Origin: Lentibacillus sp. CBA3610
GTDB taxonomy: Bacteria > Bacillota > Bacilli > Bacillales > Amphibacillaceae
Reading direction: 5' to 3'
NCBI RefSeq assembly: GCF_013373365.1
Contig: NZ_CP035925.1
Location: 1,550,001-1,614,000 of the forward strand
DNA: 64,000 bases
Position 1 is the first letter of the stretch; every line of letters starts with the position of its first letter. This document shows positions 29,176 through 40,347 of the stretch, piece after piece. The notes under the pieces are model-generated. The model saw only the letters and a list, made by a program, of their open reading frames with translations. It made no database searches and was not told where the DNA came from. The position numbers and the translations under genes were made by a program.

Positions 29176-31452
29176 TCATACTTGCGGGCCCTCTGTACGT
29201 TTCTTTTTGACAAAGCTGACCGGCTTATCCTTTATATTCCTTCCGCGCCAGACAAGCCATAGCTGTGAAGCCAGGAACAAGGATGAGTACGTGCCCACCA
29301 GCAGCCCGACTGCCAGTGCGATGGCAAAACCTGTTATGGATTGTGCACCGAGGAACAGAAATGCCAGGACAGCCAGGAGCGTTGTGACCGTTGTATTAAT
29401 ACTGCGTGTCATGGTTTGGACAAGGCTGCGGTTGACAATTTCAGCAAGCTCTTTAAACGTTCTGACCCGCTGCTTTTTCTTTATATTTTCGCGAATCCGG
29501 TCAAATGTCACAATCGTGTCATTGATCGAATAACCGATAATGGTCAGGATGGCTGCCACAATCGTCACATCAAATTCAATCCTGGTCAGACTGAATATCG
29601 CCAATATAAAGAACGCATCGTGAACCAACGCAATAATCGCTGTAATCCCAAAAAACAGTTCAAATCGTAACGTGACGTATATAATCATACCTATTGAGGC
29701 AAGAGCTACAGCGTAAAGTGCATTTTGGACCAGTTCTTCTCCAACGATAGGCGAGACGACACTGACACTCGTTTCGGCATTGAAATTTTCCCCGAAATAG
29801 GTTTGAATGTCGGAAATTCGATCCTCATCAATCACCCGGTCATAACGGAGTATGGCACCCTCATTGTTAGTACCTGTAAGGACAACTGATTCTGCCTGGA
29901 GATTCAATTCTTCCAGACCATTTTCGATTTCCTCTGTATTCAGGGTTTCTTCTGCTGCCAGCTGAATTCTTGAACCACTGGTGAAATCGATGCCGGGATT
30001 CAGTTGGAATATTCCAAGGGCAATGCCTCCAATCACGACCATTATGGCCGAGGCAACAAAAAATTTCTTACGGTGTTGCACGACATTAAGCTCCCGGTTG
30101 AAAACTTTTGGTTCATATTCGGTTTTATCAGCAATATCCTTAATATCCTTCTGTTTCACACCGAACCAGCCCGGCCGGTTTTTCAGGAATTTGCTTCTGA
30201 CCCATAACTTCATCAATAGTCTTGTTCCGTAAACTGCCGTCAGAAAACTGACAACAATACTTAAAATCAACATGGTTGCAAACCCTTTGACCGAACTGGT
30301 ACCAAAAATAAACAGGACAGCCGCAGCAAGCAATGTCGTAATATTGGCATCGACAATGGCACGCAGCGAGTTTTTCGACCCTGTTCTAAACGATGCCGGA
30401 ACCGATTTTCCTTCCCTGAGTTCTTCTTTAATCCGCTCGAAAGTGATGACATTCGCATCAACGGCCATACCAACACCAAGAATTAATGCTGCAATTCCCT
30501 GCAATGTCAGCACACCATTCATCAGATTGAAAATTAATAGAACCAAAAAGATATAAACACTTAAATTAATGGCTGCAATAACCCCTGGAAAACGGTAAAC
30601 TGCCATGATAAAAATAAACACCAGACTTATACCGACAATCCCGGCAAACACCGTTTTATCCAGTGCCTGTTCACCGAATTGTGCCCCGACGGTGTTGGAA
30701 TACAGTTCCGTCATGTTGACCGGCAGCGAACCGGCATTGATAATATCTGCAAGCCGCTGAGCCGATTCAACCGTGAAATTGCCTTCTATCATAACGTCGG
30801 TCGTATTTAGCGTTTGTTTTACCCCAGCAGCTGAAACATATTTAGGGTCCTCTTTCTGGACTTCTTCGTCGAACGAATCACCTTCCTGATAATCCATCCA
30901 GATGACAAGTAAATCTTCCCGCTCCGGAAATAGGGCACTCGGGTCATATTTGGACGATAATTCACTTGTGATGTCACGGAACTTCGAGGCATCCTGCAAC
31001 TGTAATGTTACAATCGGCTCATTGGTCTGCTGTGAAAAATCCTGACTGGCCGCTCCTTCAACCAAATCGCTGCCATCCATCAATTTCTCATCTTCCACAT
31101 TCCTGAAAGACAAACGTGCAGAAGTCGACAACAGTTCACGGGCCTCTTCCTGGTTATCCACCCCGGCAAGCTGGACACGGATCCGATCATCGCCTTCAAT
31201 ATCAATATTTGCTTCACTTATCCCTAACCGGTCCACCCGGTCGTTAAGGATTCTGACAGTGGATTCCAGTAATTCCCTGTCGGTTTCCTGATCTTCTTCA
31301 ACAGGTTCCACTTCATACAAAACTTCAAAGCCGCCCTGAAGATCGAGTCCTAAATTAATATCTTTTGCAATACCTGTCACCGTTGACCCAATCGTTCCTG
31401 CCAATACAAGGACAATCAGAAAAAAGGCAACAATTCTTCCTCTCGTTTTCAT
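29176..31452 (-). CDS. secDF: Fused protein translocase subunit SecDF
   Basis: 758 aa with 12 predicted membrane segments, SecD half first and SecF half second, the single-chain form of Bacilli. Signatures are GLDLQGGFEVLYEVE near residue 34, ILGVGMAVDANVITFERIKEELREG in SecD, and IGYSINDTIVTFDRIREN in SecF. It uses the proton gradient to help pull proteins from SecYEG. Strong GGGAGG upstream of the ATG. Confidence 0.97.
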   Translation of the reverse strand: MKTRGRIVAFFLIVLVLAGTIGSTVTGIAKDINLGLDLQGGFEVLYEVEPVEEDQETDRELLESTVRILNDRVDRLGISEANIDIEGDDRIRVQLAGVDNQEEARELLSTSARLSFRNVEDEKLMDGSDLVEGAASQDFSQQTNEPIVTLQLQDASKFRDITSELSSKYDPSALFPEREDLLVIWMDYQEGDSFDEEVQKEDPKYVSAAGVKQTLNTTDVMIEGNFTVESAQRLADIINAGSLPVNMTELYSNTVGAQFGEQALDKTVFAGIVGISLVFIFIMAVYRFPGVIAAINLSVYIFLVLLIFNLMNGVLTLQGIAALILGVGMAVDANVITFERIKEELREGKSVPASFRTGSKNSLRAIVDANITTLLAAAVLFIFGTSSVKGFATMLILSIVVSFLTAVYGTRLLMKLWVRSKFLKNRPGWFGVKQKDIKDIADKTEYEPKVFNRELNVVQHRKKFFVASAIMVVIGGIALGIFQLNPGIDFTSGSRIQLAAEETLNTEEIENGLEELNLQAESVVLTGTNNEGAILRYDRVIDEDRISDIQTYFGENFNAETSVSVVSPIVGEELVQNALYAVALASIGMIIYVTLRFELFFGITAIIALVHDAFFILAIFSLTRIEFDVTIVAAILTIIGYSINDTIVTFDRIRENIKKKQRVRTFKELAEIVNRSLVQTMTRSINTTVTTLLAVLAFLFLGAQSITGFAIALAVGLLVGTYSSLFLASQLWLVWRGRNIKDKPVSFVKKKRTEGPQV

Positions 31453-31513
31453 CTGTCGTTTTGCCTCCCTTAATAACTTACGGGTCCATTATGTATACAT
31501 TAATTCTTTCAGC

Positions 31514-31798
31514 TTAATCGTTATCAGTCAACGCAGCTATTGATGCTGCTAAGTCGTCATCCTGATGCGCATTAATGGTTAAATAGCTCATATAGACATT
31601 TGATGATAGGTGAAAAATATCCTGAACCACTTCATATAAACGCTTTGAAGGATTACCTTTCCACACTTTATCCTTCAGACAATTCCATACATCTTCACTC
31701 GTTGCATTATACCCCATTATCTTTAGTTCAGTCGCTTTACTTTTTAATGCTGGTTCAATTTCAGGTTTCCATTCTCGTGCATTTTTTATTATTTCCAT
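31514..31798 (-). CDS. comN: ComN-like post-transcriptional regulator (YrzD)
   Basis: 94 aa from the ATG at 31798, which has GAGGAGGG upstream; an in-frame start at 31831 has none. The helical pattern WKPEIEPALKSKATELKIMGY and YLTINAHQDDDLAASI fits the post-transcriptional regulator family (PF13797). In B. subtilis ComN is needed for comE mRNA accumulation and interacts with DivIVA. Position between secDF and spoVB is the same. Confidence 0.85.
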   Translation of the reverse strand: MEIIKNAREWKPEIEPALKSKATELKIMGYNATSEDVWNCLKDKVWKGNPSKRLYEVVQDIFHLSSNVYMSYLTINAHQDDDLAASIAALTDND

Positions 31799-31924
31799 GC
31801 CAAGTCCCTCCTCTTCAACAAACTTGTCCATTTATATCATCATGCTTGTCATGCTTGGCCTACTTGTTTGCATATATATCATTGTATCTGAAATTTTATT
31901 TTTTGAGAAGGTAGGTCGGCAATA

Positions 31925-33478
31925 TTGGCCAAACAAACATTTCTGAAGGGAACATTAATTCTGATAATGGCAGGCATGATAACAAGACTGCTCGGTTTTA
32001 TCAATCGTCTGGTTGTAGCCAGGATTATGGGTGAGGAAGGTGTCGGTTTGTATATGATGGCACTTCCCACGCTGTTTTTGGTAATTACGCTGACACAGCT
32101 TGGACTCCCGGTCGCCATCTCAAAACGGGTATCTGAAGCTGAAGCGAAAAATGATAAAGTCAAAATAAAACGCATTCTTGTTGTATCACTGCTCACAACA
32201 GGTGTTTTGAGTATTATTTTCACAATTGGCATGGTCATGGCCGCACCATTTATTGCCACAACGCTGCTGACCGATGAACGAACCATGTATCCATTAATTG
32301 CCATAAGCCCAATTGTGCCGATCATTGCTATATCTTCGGTTCTGAAAGGCTATTTTCAAGGACGCCAAAACATGAAGCCACAAAGTTTTGCGTTGGTCAT
32401 TGAACAAATGGTACGGATTACATTTGTTGCTTTTTTCATCAAGCTTCTGCTCCCTTATGGCGTGGAATTTGCAGCAGCCGGAGCCATGTTTAGTGTGATA
32501 CTCGGTGAACTTGCATCCATGCTGTATTTGGCAGGGATGTTTAAACGTCTGAAAATCATTCGCGTCCGCCACAGATTTTTTCAGTATATTAGGTCCAGCA
32601 AACATACGTTAAAAGAACTGTTTTCAATCTCGTTGCCCAGTACTGGCAGCGGCCTTATAGGCAGATTGTCGCATTTTCTTGAGCCTATCCTTGTTGCTCA
32701 AAGTCTGGCAATCGCCGGAATCTCCAGTTCTATGGCAACCAAGCAATACGGGGAACTGACCGGCTATGTATTACCGTTATTATTTTTACCTACATTTATC
32801 ACAAATTCACTATCCATTGCTTTGGTGCCTTCCATATCCGAAGCAGATGCCCATCAGAATAAACAACTTATCCATTACCGGATCCATCAATCAATCAGAA
32901 TTTCATTTGCGTCCGGGGCAATTGCAACGATTGTGCTAACATTATTTGCATCACCAATACTAAATTATATGTATGGAACCACCAATGCAAGTCATTTTTT
33001 AGTACTGATGGCTCCTTTTTTCATCCTTCTTTATTTTCAATCGCCATTACAGGCAGCATTACAGGCACTCGATTTGGCGAGACCAGCCATGTGGAACAGT
33101 TTAATTGGAGCAGCCGTAAAGCTGACAGTTCTGTTTTTACTGGCGTCCAACCCTGACTTTGGTATAAATGGGGTCGCTATAGCCATGGCAGTCGGTGTTG
33201 TCCTTGTCACGTTGCTTCACCTGGCCAGTCTTTACAAGGAAATTGGATTTATGATAGCAGGCTTTGATTTGTTTAAAATGGGGTTACTGGTCGCTTTAAC
33301 ATGGGTGTGCGGAAGATTTATAAGAGATATGTTTACCGGAATGGAATCGAACCTGTTCATATTTATTTTAATGCTCATAGCCCTGGTGATTATTTATATA
33401 TTCCTGCTCTTTGCTTTAAGATTCATTACGAAAGAAGAATTAAGACAAATACCAGTGCTGCAAAAATGGGTTTCATAA
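31925..33478 (+). CDS. spoVB: Stage V sporulation protein B (MOP/MurJ-like flippase)
   Basis: 517 aa from a TTG at 31925, with AGGTAGG upstream; the N-terminus AKQTFLKGTLILIMAGMITRLLGF matches SpoVB and fixes the start. About 14 membrane segments form the MOP (polysaccharide exporter) fold. SpoVB is needed for spore cortex formation, probably lipid-linked precursor transport. Divergent from comN. Confidence 0.93.
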   Translation: MAKQTFLKGTLILIMAGMITRLLGFINRLVVARIMGEEGVGLYMMALPTLFLVITLTQLGLPVAISKRVSEAEAKNDKVKIKRILVVSLLTTGVLSIIFTIGMVMAAPFIATTLLTDERTMYPLIAISPIVPIIAISSVLKGYFQGRQNMKPQSFALVIEQMVRITFVAFFIKLLLPYGVEFAAAGAMFSVILGELASMLYLAGMFKRLKIIRVRHRFFQYIRSSKHTLKELFSISLPSTGSGLIGRLSHFLEPILVAQSLAIAGISSSMATKQYGELTGYVLPLLFLPTFITNSLSIALVPSISEADAHQNKQLIHYRIHQSIRISFASGAIATIVLTLFASPILNYMYGTTNASHFLVLMAPFFILLYFQSPLQAALQALDLARPAMWNSLIGAAVKLTVLFLLASNPDFGINGVAIAMAVGVVLVTLLHLASLYKEIGFMIAGFDLFKMGLLVALTWVCGRFIRDMFTGMESNLFIFILMLIALVIIYIFLLFALRFITKEELRQIPVLQKWVS

Positions 33479-33486
33479 AAAATATA

Positions 33487-33530
33487 AAAACATAACGCCG
33501 GCAGGAGAGCTGCCGGCGTTATGTTTTTTA
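33487..33530 (+). terminator. Terminator after spoVB
   Basis: CATAACGCCGGCAG (33491-33504) pairs perfectly with CTGCCGGCGTTATG (33510-33523), loop GAGAG, then TTTTTTAAT. The A run before it may also serve the minus strand. Confidence 0.95.
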
Positions 33531-33963
33531 ATAGGGTTCTTTCAGTAAATATTGTTGTTGTTAACCTCGCAGTTGATGTAAACTGCGACGTAAGTGCTTT
33601 GTTGATTTCCGTTCCGGCCAGTCGCGCACCTTAGGGCACGGCTTCAGCCTCCTCGCGGAAAACCGCCGCTGCGGGGTCTTCAGACACGTGCTTTTCCCGC
33701 AGGAGTCGACTGGCCTCCACTGCAATCAACAATCACAGGAGTGGTTTTATTTGAAGTATCACAGACCAGCGGAGGAAATATGCGGAGACTCCTGCGGGAT
33801 GAGAGGCATAGGTGAGACCCCGGAGCGCGTCAGCGCGAGGAGGCTCACCAGCCGCCCTAAGGTGCGCGGAGCGTATTTCCGGAGCGGTGTCATAGCACAC
33901 ATAATATATTCTAAGTCGCAGTTTATGGGTTTTGTGTTAAAATAACAACTTTAGAAAACAGCA
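33531..33963. repeat. Large intergenic repeat E1, copy 1
   Basis: About 430 bp between spoVB and the transporter gene. A left arm with AATAGGGTTCTTTC and CAGTTGATGTAAACTGCGAC, then two halves that are inverted copies of each other (first with TTCCGTTCCGGCCAGTCG, CAGCCTCCTCG, GCGGGGTCTTCAG, CCCGCAGGAGTCGACTGGCC; second with GGAGACTCCTGCGGGA, GAGACCCC, GAGGAGGCTCACC, GGAGCGTATTTCCGGAGCGG), then a right arm GTCGCAGTTTATGGG. ORFs inside are by-products. It is inverted relative to copies 2 and 3. Confidence 0.9.
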
Positions 33964-34015
33964 TTTAACAGCAATTGTGCCTGCGATTTTATACTAAGAC
34001 CCAATAAACTAAAAT

Positions 34016-35308
34016 CTAAGACATATATGGAATCAAATACCGAATGTAAATATAAATTGTTGCTATCACAAGCGATAATATAACAAATGGCACGCCATAC
34101 AACATAAATCGGATAAATGATAGCTTCTGACCCTCCCCTTCTGCCAAACCTGCCACAACGACATTCGCGGAAGCTCCGACCAGTGTGGCGTTTCCACCCA
34201 GGCAAGCGCCTAATGCCAACGACCACCAAATCGGATCCAGGTAAATCATGCCATAACTTTCAAATTCTTCAACGACCGGAATCATTGCTGCGACAAACGG
34301 AATATTATCAACAATTCCCGAAAACAATCCGGAAATCCATAAGATCAATATAGCCGTTGCTGCGAAATCACCATCGGTCCAAAGTACAATCGCCCTTGCA
34401 AGCTCATCAATAATCCCCGCTGATTCAAGACCGCCCACCAACGTAAAAAGTCCGATAAAGAAAAATAAGGTGACCCATTCAACCCGTGAAAAAACTTGTT
34501 CCGTATCCATTTCTTTTTCAGTGAGCAAGAGCAATAAAATGGCTCCGCTTAATGCGATAATGGTCAGGTCGATATGGATGAAGGCATGCAATAAAAAGCC
34601 CAGCAATGTCATCGTCAATACAGCAATCGATTGGTATAACATAGGCGTCCTTACAAGATAAGCAGATGCATTTGTTTTCATTAAATCCTCTGTACTGGTG
34701 TCTCCAGAACGTAATGTTCGTCTAAACAAAGGAAGCACAGTCCCCAGCATAATGAAAAACATAATAATCGCCAGCGGAGCCAGGTGGTTAATGAACGACA
34801 GGAACGTCAGATGATCCACAGCCTGTCCAATCATTATATTCGGCGGATCTCCAATAAGCGTTGCTGTACCGCCTATATTGGAGCTGAAAATAATCACCAG
34901 CAAATATGGAAAAGCCGGCAGATTTAATTGTTTTGTGATCTTCAGAATAATCGGAACCAATATCAGTACTGTCGTAACATTATCCAACAGTGCTGAACCA
35001 ATCGCTGTCAAAATACTTACACCAATGAGCAGCGGAATCGGTGAACCTCTTACTTGCTGAGCAAACCGCACAGCAACAAAGGAAAATAATCCGGTTTTTT
35101 CAGTGATTGATATCAGTACCATCATGGAAAACAATAAAGCAATGGTGTTCCAGTCAATATAATTCGTAAACATTTCATTGATATCGTAAATGCCTGTCAG
35201 TAACAGTAAAACCCCGCCTGCCATAGCAACCACAGCTCGATTTATTTTATCTGTCATGATAAAAATATAACTGACAATAAAAATAATTCCCGCCAAAATT
35301 ATGTCCAT
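34016..35308 (-). CDS. ArsB/NhaD family ion transporter
   Basis: 430 aa, about 11-12 membrane segments, PF03600-type. Signatures include ALLDNVTTVLILVPIIL and SSNIGGTATLIGDPPNIMIG in the first half and SGIVDNIPFVAAMIPV with LGGNATLVGASANVV in the second, an inverted two-fold pattern of the ion transporter superfamily. Members move arsenite, Na+/H+ or organic anions; no arsR or arsenic gene is nearby and the organism is probably salt tolerant, so Na+/H+ exchange is a reasonable guess. Not part of the B. subtilis order here. Confidence 0.85.
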   Translation of the reverse strand: MDIILAGIIFIVSYIFIMTDKINRAVVAMAGGVLLLLTGIYDINEMFTNYIDWNTIALLFSMMVLISITEKTGLFSFVAVRFAQQVRGSPIPLLIGVSILTAIGSALLDNVTTVLILVPIILKITKQLNLPAFPYLLVIIFSSNIGGTATLIGDPPNIMIGQAVDHLTFLSFINHLAPLAIIMFFIMLGTVLPLFRRTLRSGDTSTEDLMKTNASAYLVRTPMLYQSIAVLTMTLLGFLLHAFIHIDLTIIALSGAILLLLLTEKEMDTEQVFSRVEWVTLFFFIGLFTLVGGLESAGIIDELARAIVLWTDGDFAATAILILWISGLFSGIVDNIPFVAAMIPVVEEFESYGMIYLDPIWWSLALGACLGGNATLVGASANVVVAGLAEGEGQKLSFIRFMLYGVPFVILSLVIATIYIYIRYLIPYMS

Positions 35309-35446
35309 ATGACATCCTCTTTCAATGTAATTGGTTGTCCCTTTTACAAATATATGTCGTAAACCGCAAAATAATTTCAGTCTATTTTTTATTTAAATGA
35401 ATAGGATGATAATACATGGACAATCATTGGAAGGGAGGCGAGCAGC

Positions 35447-35824
35447 ATGCGCAAACAACAATTTATTGCCTTACTGTATGGATGGATCATCGTTCTTGGC
35501 CTGATACTTTTGACAAGTATCATTCTTGCTTTTTTACTTCAATTTACCGGGATGAATGAAACGACATTATCATGGATGACATTAGCAGTTGGATTAATCA
35601 GTTTATTTATTGGCGGTCTTGTTGCGGGTATTAAAGGAAAAGAAAAAGGCTGGGTAATTGGAGCCATTACCGGAGCAGGTTTTACACTTTTCACATTCCT
35701 GGTTCAATATCTTGGTTATCAGCATGGTTTCTCATTGGAACAGTCACTTCATCATACAGGATTTATATTGGCAGCACTTCTCGGTGGAATGATCGGGGTA
35801 AATATGATCAAATCAGAAAATTAA
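35447..35824 (+). CDS. TIGR04086 family membrane protein (YrzE-like)
   Basis: 125 aa with four membrane segments (about 8-30, 42-62, 67-88, 100-120) and glycine-rich turns (GGLVAGIKGKEKGWVIGAITG). Family of unknown function found next to yajC in Bacilli. GGGAGG precedes the ATG. It converges with yajC. Confidence 0.85.
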   Translation: MRKQQFIALLYGWIIVLGLILLTSIILAFLLQFTGMNETTLSWMTLAVGLISLFIGGLVAGIKGKEKGWVIGAITGAGFTLFTFLVQYLGYQHGFSLEQSLHHTGFILAALLGGMIGVNMIKSEN

Positions 35825-35836
35825 TAACTAATACGA

Positions 35837-35880
35837 AAGAAGTCAGCCCTGACTTAAATGGACTGACTTCTTTTCATTTT
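35837..35880 (+). terminator. Terminator between TIGR04086 gene and yajC
   Basis: GAAGTCAG (35839-35846) pairs with CTGACTTC (35863-35870), followed by TTTTCATTTTC. An A tract before the stem suggests it also serves yajC from the other side. Confidence 0.75.
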
Positions 35881-35904
35881 CCTTTATGTACCGGTCATAA
35901 AGTG

Positions 35905-36174
35905 TTATTGTGCATTGTCATTTTTGACTTCCCGAATAGCTGAACGATCATATGTCAGCCTTGGGCCATCACCCGGCTGAAGTACCACTGTGTCTTCATC
36001 AAGTGCATGGATTTCAGCGTGAAAGCCACCGATTGTTATAACTTTATCACCCTTTTGCAAATTAGACTGCATTTCTCTGACTTGCTTTTGCCGTTTCTGC
36101 TGCGGGCGAATAAGCAAGAAGTAAAAAATGACAAACATCAGGATGATTGGCAAGAGTGTTGCAAGCATTTCCAT
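35905..36174 (-). CDS. yajC: Preprotein translocase subunit YajC
   Basis: 89 aa: one membrane segment (about 3-23), the junction FYFLLIRPQQKRQKQ typical of YajC, and a small beta domain (about 42-85, GDKVITIGGFHAEI). It joins the SecDF-YajC complex. AAAGGAGGG precedes the ATG; the gene is 20 nt downstream of tgt in the same unit. Confidence 0.95.
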   Translation of the reverse strand: MEMLATLLPIILMFVIFYFLLIRPQQKRQKQVREMQSNLQKGDKVITIGGFHAEIHALDEDTVVLQPGDGPRLTYDRSAIREVKNDNAQ

Positions 36175-36193
36175 TTATCCAAACCCTCCTTTA

Positions 36194-37531
<1,338 letters not shown>

Positions 37532-37645
37532 TGCGACACAACTTTTGGAATGTCTTCCTCCCATTCTATCGGGGCCTGAGTGCTAGTTCATCGCTGCGGA
37601 AAAATACTCCCTTTCCGCGGGGAACGCTTCAGCCTCCTCGCTCGC

Positions 37646-37711
37646 GGGCCAACACGATGTTGGTTACAAAGGCGTTGTCACAGGACGTGACGTTCTTAGC
37701 CTTTGTTCCTT
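37646..37711. repeat. 66-nt hairpin module E4, copy b
   Basis: Hairpin CCAACA-CGA-TGTTGG, outer stem ACAAAGGC (37666-37673) with GCCTTTGT (37699-37706), inner stem GTCAC (37677-37681) with GTGAC (37687-37691) around AGGAC. Copy a has GCAAC/GTTGC at the inner stem. It interrupts the first half of E1 copy 2. Confidence 0.85.
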
Positions 37712-37900
37712 AGTCGCTCGCTGCGGGGTCTTCAGACTGTTCCTTTCCCGCAGGAGTGTCGCATTTTTCCGCAGCTTAGTGTCGTGTTCTGTCCAAGTGA
37801 GAAAACATTCAATATACAGAAAGTCAACACCAGCGGAGGAAATACGCGGAGACTCCAGCGGGAGGATAGGCATAGGTGAGACCCCGCAGCGCGTTAGCGA

Positions 37901-37956
37901 GGTTTTTTCTGCGAGGAGTGCTGCTTCACCGAACACACTTGCAACACGACGAGCAC
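37901..37956. repeat. 56-nt insert E5 in E1 copy 2
   Basis: Absent from the other two E1 copies at the same place. It contains a pairing of GTGCTGC (37918-37924) with GCAACAC (37941-37947; one G-U pair on the minus strand). Only one copy is seen in the window. Confidence 0.6.
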
Positions 37957-38089
37957 GAGGAGGCTCACCAGCCGCCCTAAGGTGCGCGGAGTGTATTTCC
38001 GGAGCGGTGTCATAGGCCTCTAATTTTTCATTGTGTCGCAGTTTATATCAACTGCAAGGTTAAAAACCGCCATGTTTACGAAAAGAGCT

Positions 38090-39118
38090 TTACAAAATTA
38101 ACATGGCGTCGCCAAAACTGAAAAATCGATAACGCTCCTCAACAGCTGCCTGGTAAGCGTTCATGATCCTGTCCCTGCCGGCAAATGCACTTACCATCAT
38201 GATTAACGTTGACTTAGGCAGATGAAAATTGGTAATCAAACCATCAATAGCCTGAAATTCATAAGGCGGATAAATGAAGATATCCGTCCATCCGCTTGAT
38301 TCGACGAATATCCCGTTATTATCCCGGACAATTGTCTCCAGTGTCCGCGTTGACGTTGTACCGACAGAAATAATCCGGCCGCCATTATTTTTGACTGATG
38401 CAAGTGCATCGGCTGTCTCCCTGGACATATGATAAAATTCGGCATGCATTTTGTGTTCTTCAATTTTTTCGGCGCTTACCGGCCTGAACGTACCGAGACC
38501 AACATGCAATGTAATAAATTCAATCGAAACACCCATCGCCCGAATCTCATCCAACAGTTCATTCGTAAAATGCAAGCCTGCAGTTGGTGCAGCCGCTGAA
38601 CCTTCTTCTTTTGCATACACTGTCTGGTATCGTTCTTTCTCTGACAGCTGCTCTTTTATGTAAGGCGGAAGCGGCATCTCGCCCAGTTCATTCAATGTTT
38701 CATAAAAAATCCCCTCATACTCAAGCTGCAACATGCGGCCACCGTGATCTTTAAGACCCGTACACGTTGCACGAATTTTACCGCCGCCAAAGTTTATAAC
38801 CGTTCCGATCTTAATCTTTTTGGCCGGCTTTACAAGGACTTCCCATAAATCCTCTTCCTGCCTGCGAAGAAGCAGCACTTCCACCTTGGCCCCGGTGTCC
38901 TCTTTTACGCCATATAGTCTGGCGGGCAGCACACGGGTATCATTGAGAACAAGGCAATCACCTTTTTTTAAGTGTTCCTTGATATCTGTGAACTGTTGAT
39001 GCTCTATTTCCTTTGAATGACGGTGCAAAACCAGCAGCCTGGATGCAGCACGATTTTTCAATGGTGTCTGGGCGATTAACTCTTCAGGCAAATCAAAATC
39101 AAAATCTTCTATGTTCAT
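38090..39118 (-). CDS. queA: S-adenosylmethionine:tRNA ribosyltransferase-isomerase
   Basis: 342 aa. QueA transfers the ribosyl part of SAM to preQ1 in tRNA to give epoxyqueuosine. N-terminal [15 protein letters not shown], then [13 protein letters not shown] and [11 protein letters not shown] signature segments, and [20 protein letters not shown] near the C-terminus. AGGAGAG precedes the ATG. It follows the DUF2905 gene by 18 nt in the ruvAB-DUF2905-queA unit. Confidence 0.97.
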   Translation of the reverse strand: MNIEDFDFDLPEELIAQTPLKNRAASRLLVLHRHSKEIEHQQFTDIKEHLKKGDCLVLNDTRVLPARLYGVKEDTGAKVEVLLLRRQEEDLWEVLVKPAKKIKIGTVINFGGGKIRATCTGLKDHGGRMLQLEYEGIFYETLNELGEMPLPPYIKEQLSEKERYQTVYAKEEGSAAAPTAGLHFTNELLDEIRAMGVSIEFITLHVGLGTFRPVSAEKIEEHKMHAEFYHMSRETADALASVKNNGGRIISVGTTSTRTLETIVRDNNGIFVESSGWTDIFIYPPYEFQAIDGLITNFHLPKSTLIMMVSAFAGRDRIMNAYQAAVEERYRFFSFGDAMLIL

Positions 39119-39136
39119 GATGCTCTCCTAACTATT

Positions 39137-39334
39137 CTAACGAAATTTTCCTAAGATGAAAAAGATAAGCGTTAAAATAACACTCACGACAATTGAGGTC
39201 ATGATTGGAAAATGGAATGTGAAATTGTCGCGTTTAATCGTAATATCTCCTGGCAATTTACCAATAAATGTCCAAATGGCACCAATCACCACAAAAATAA
39301 TACCGAGGATGATAAACAATTTTCCCATATTCAT
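39137..39334 (-). CDS. DUF2905 family membrane protein
   Basis: 65 aa with two membrane segments (about 5-25 and 43-62) and the intervening [20 protein letters not shown] motif characteristic of DUF2905. Its ATG overlaps the ruvB stop (ATGA, 4 nt), so it is translationally coupled to ruvB, an arrangement conserved in many Firmicutes. Function unknown. Confidence 0.88.
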   Translation of the reverse strand: MNMGKLFIILGIIFVVIGAIWTFIGKLPGDITIKRDNFTFHFPIMTSIVVSVILTLIFFILGKFR

Positions 39335-40332
39335 TCGTTTTCGTTCCTTATTCCTAAATGCTGGTATGCTTTTGGTGTCACAACGCGCCCTCGAGGCGTC
39401 CGCTGAATAAAACCGATTTGCAGTAAAAATGGTTCATACACATCTTCAATCGTCTGAGATTCTTCACCAATTGTCGCCCCGATTGTATCCAATCCAACCG
39501 GTCCACCCTGAAAACCTTCTATAATGCCAGTCAGCAGTTTATGGTCAATGTGGTCCAATCCCGCATCATCAACCTGAAGCATATCCAGTGCATAATCAGT
39601 GGTTTTCAGACTGATTTCCTCTTCACCTTTCACTTGCGATATGTCACGGATCCGTTTAAGCAGCCTGTTGGCAATTCGGGGAGTCCCTCTTGAGCGACGG
39701 GCAATCTCGGCAGCTGCTTCGTGCGTAATCGTTGTTTCAAAGATTTCGGAAGTCCGTTCAACTATGTCGCACAATTCGTTTGCCTCGTAGAATTCCAACC
39801 GGCTCATGATACCAAAACGATCACGCAATGGTGCAGACAGCAAACCTGCTCTTGTCGTGGCTCCTACCAGTGTGAAGGGAGGCAAATCGATACGGACAGA
39901 TCTTGCACTCGGTCCGTCGCCAATCACAATATCAATAAAAAAGTCTTCCATCGCCGGATATAATATTTCTTCAACAGACCTTGGCAGGCGATGCACTTCA
40001 TCAATAAACAAAACATCACCAGGTTCAAGTGACGACAGAATCGCAGCCAAATCACCGGACCGTTCAATCGCCGGACCTGAGGTGGAACGGAACTGGACCC
40101 CCATTTCATTGGCGATAATGGCTGCCAATGTGGTTTTACCAAGACCGGGCGGACCATATAATAATACATGATCAAGCGCTTCTTCACGCATTCTTGCTGC
40201 CTGAATAAAAATACTGAGATTTTCCTTAACTTTTTGCTGACCTATATATTGATTCAAATTCGTGGGCCGGAGACTAAGCTCAACAGTGGAATCTTCTTCC
40301 TGTAATTCACCTGTAACCATACGCTCGTCCAT
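39331..40332 (-). CDS. ruvB: Holliday junction branch migration helicase RuvB
   Basis: 333 aa AAA+ motor. Walker [10 protein letters not shown], Walker [11 protein letters not shown], sensor 1 [20 protein letters not shown] and C-terminal winged helix (from about 255, ending [18 protein letters not shown]). AAGGTGG precedes the ATG; 15 nt after ruvA. Confidence 0.98.
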   Translation of the reverse strand: MDERMVTGELQEEDSTVELSLRPTNLNQYIGQQKVKENLSIFIQAARMREEALDHVLLYGPPGLGKTTLAAIIANEMGVQFRSTSGPAIERSGDLAAILSSLEPGDVLFIDEVHRLPRSVEEILYPAMEDFFIDIVIGDGPSARSVRIDLPPFTLVGATTRAGLLSAPLRDRFGIMSRLEFYEANELCDIVERTSEIFETTITHEAAAEIARRSRGTPRIANRLLKRIRDISQVKGEEEISLKTTDYALDMLQVDDAGLDHIDHKLLTGIIEGFQGGPVGLDTIGATIGEESQTIEDVYEPFLLQIGFIQRTPRGRVVTPKAYQHLGIRNENE

Positions 40333-40347
40333 TATTATCCCACCTTA

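Noticed and set aside
33688..33945. Open frames inside E1 copies (also 37664-37936, 37779-38015, 62638-62859)
   Set aside because: Arise from the repetitive, G/C-rich E1 halves and are not kept between copies.
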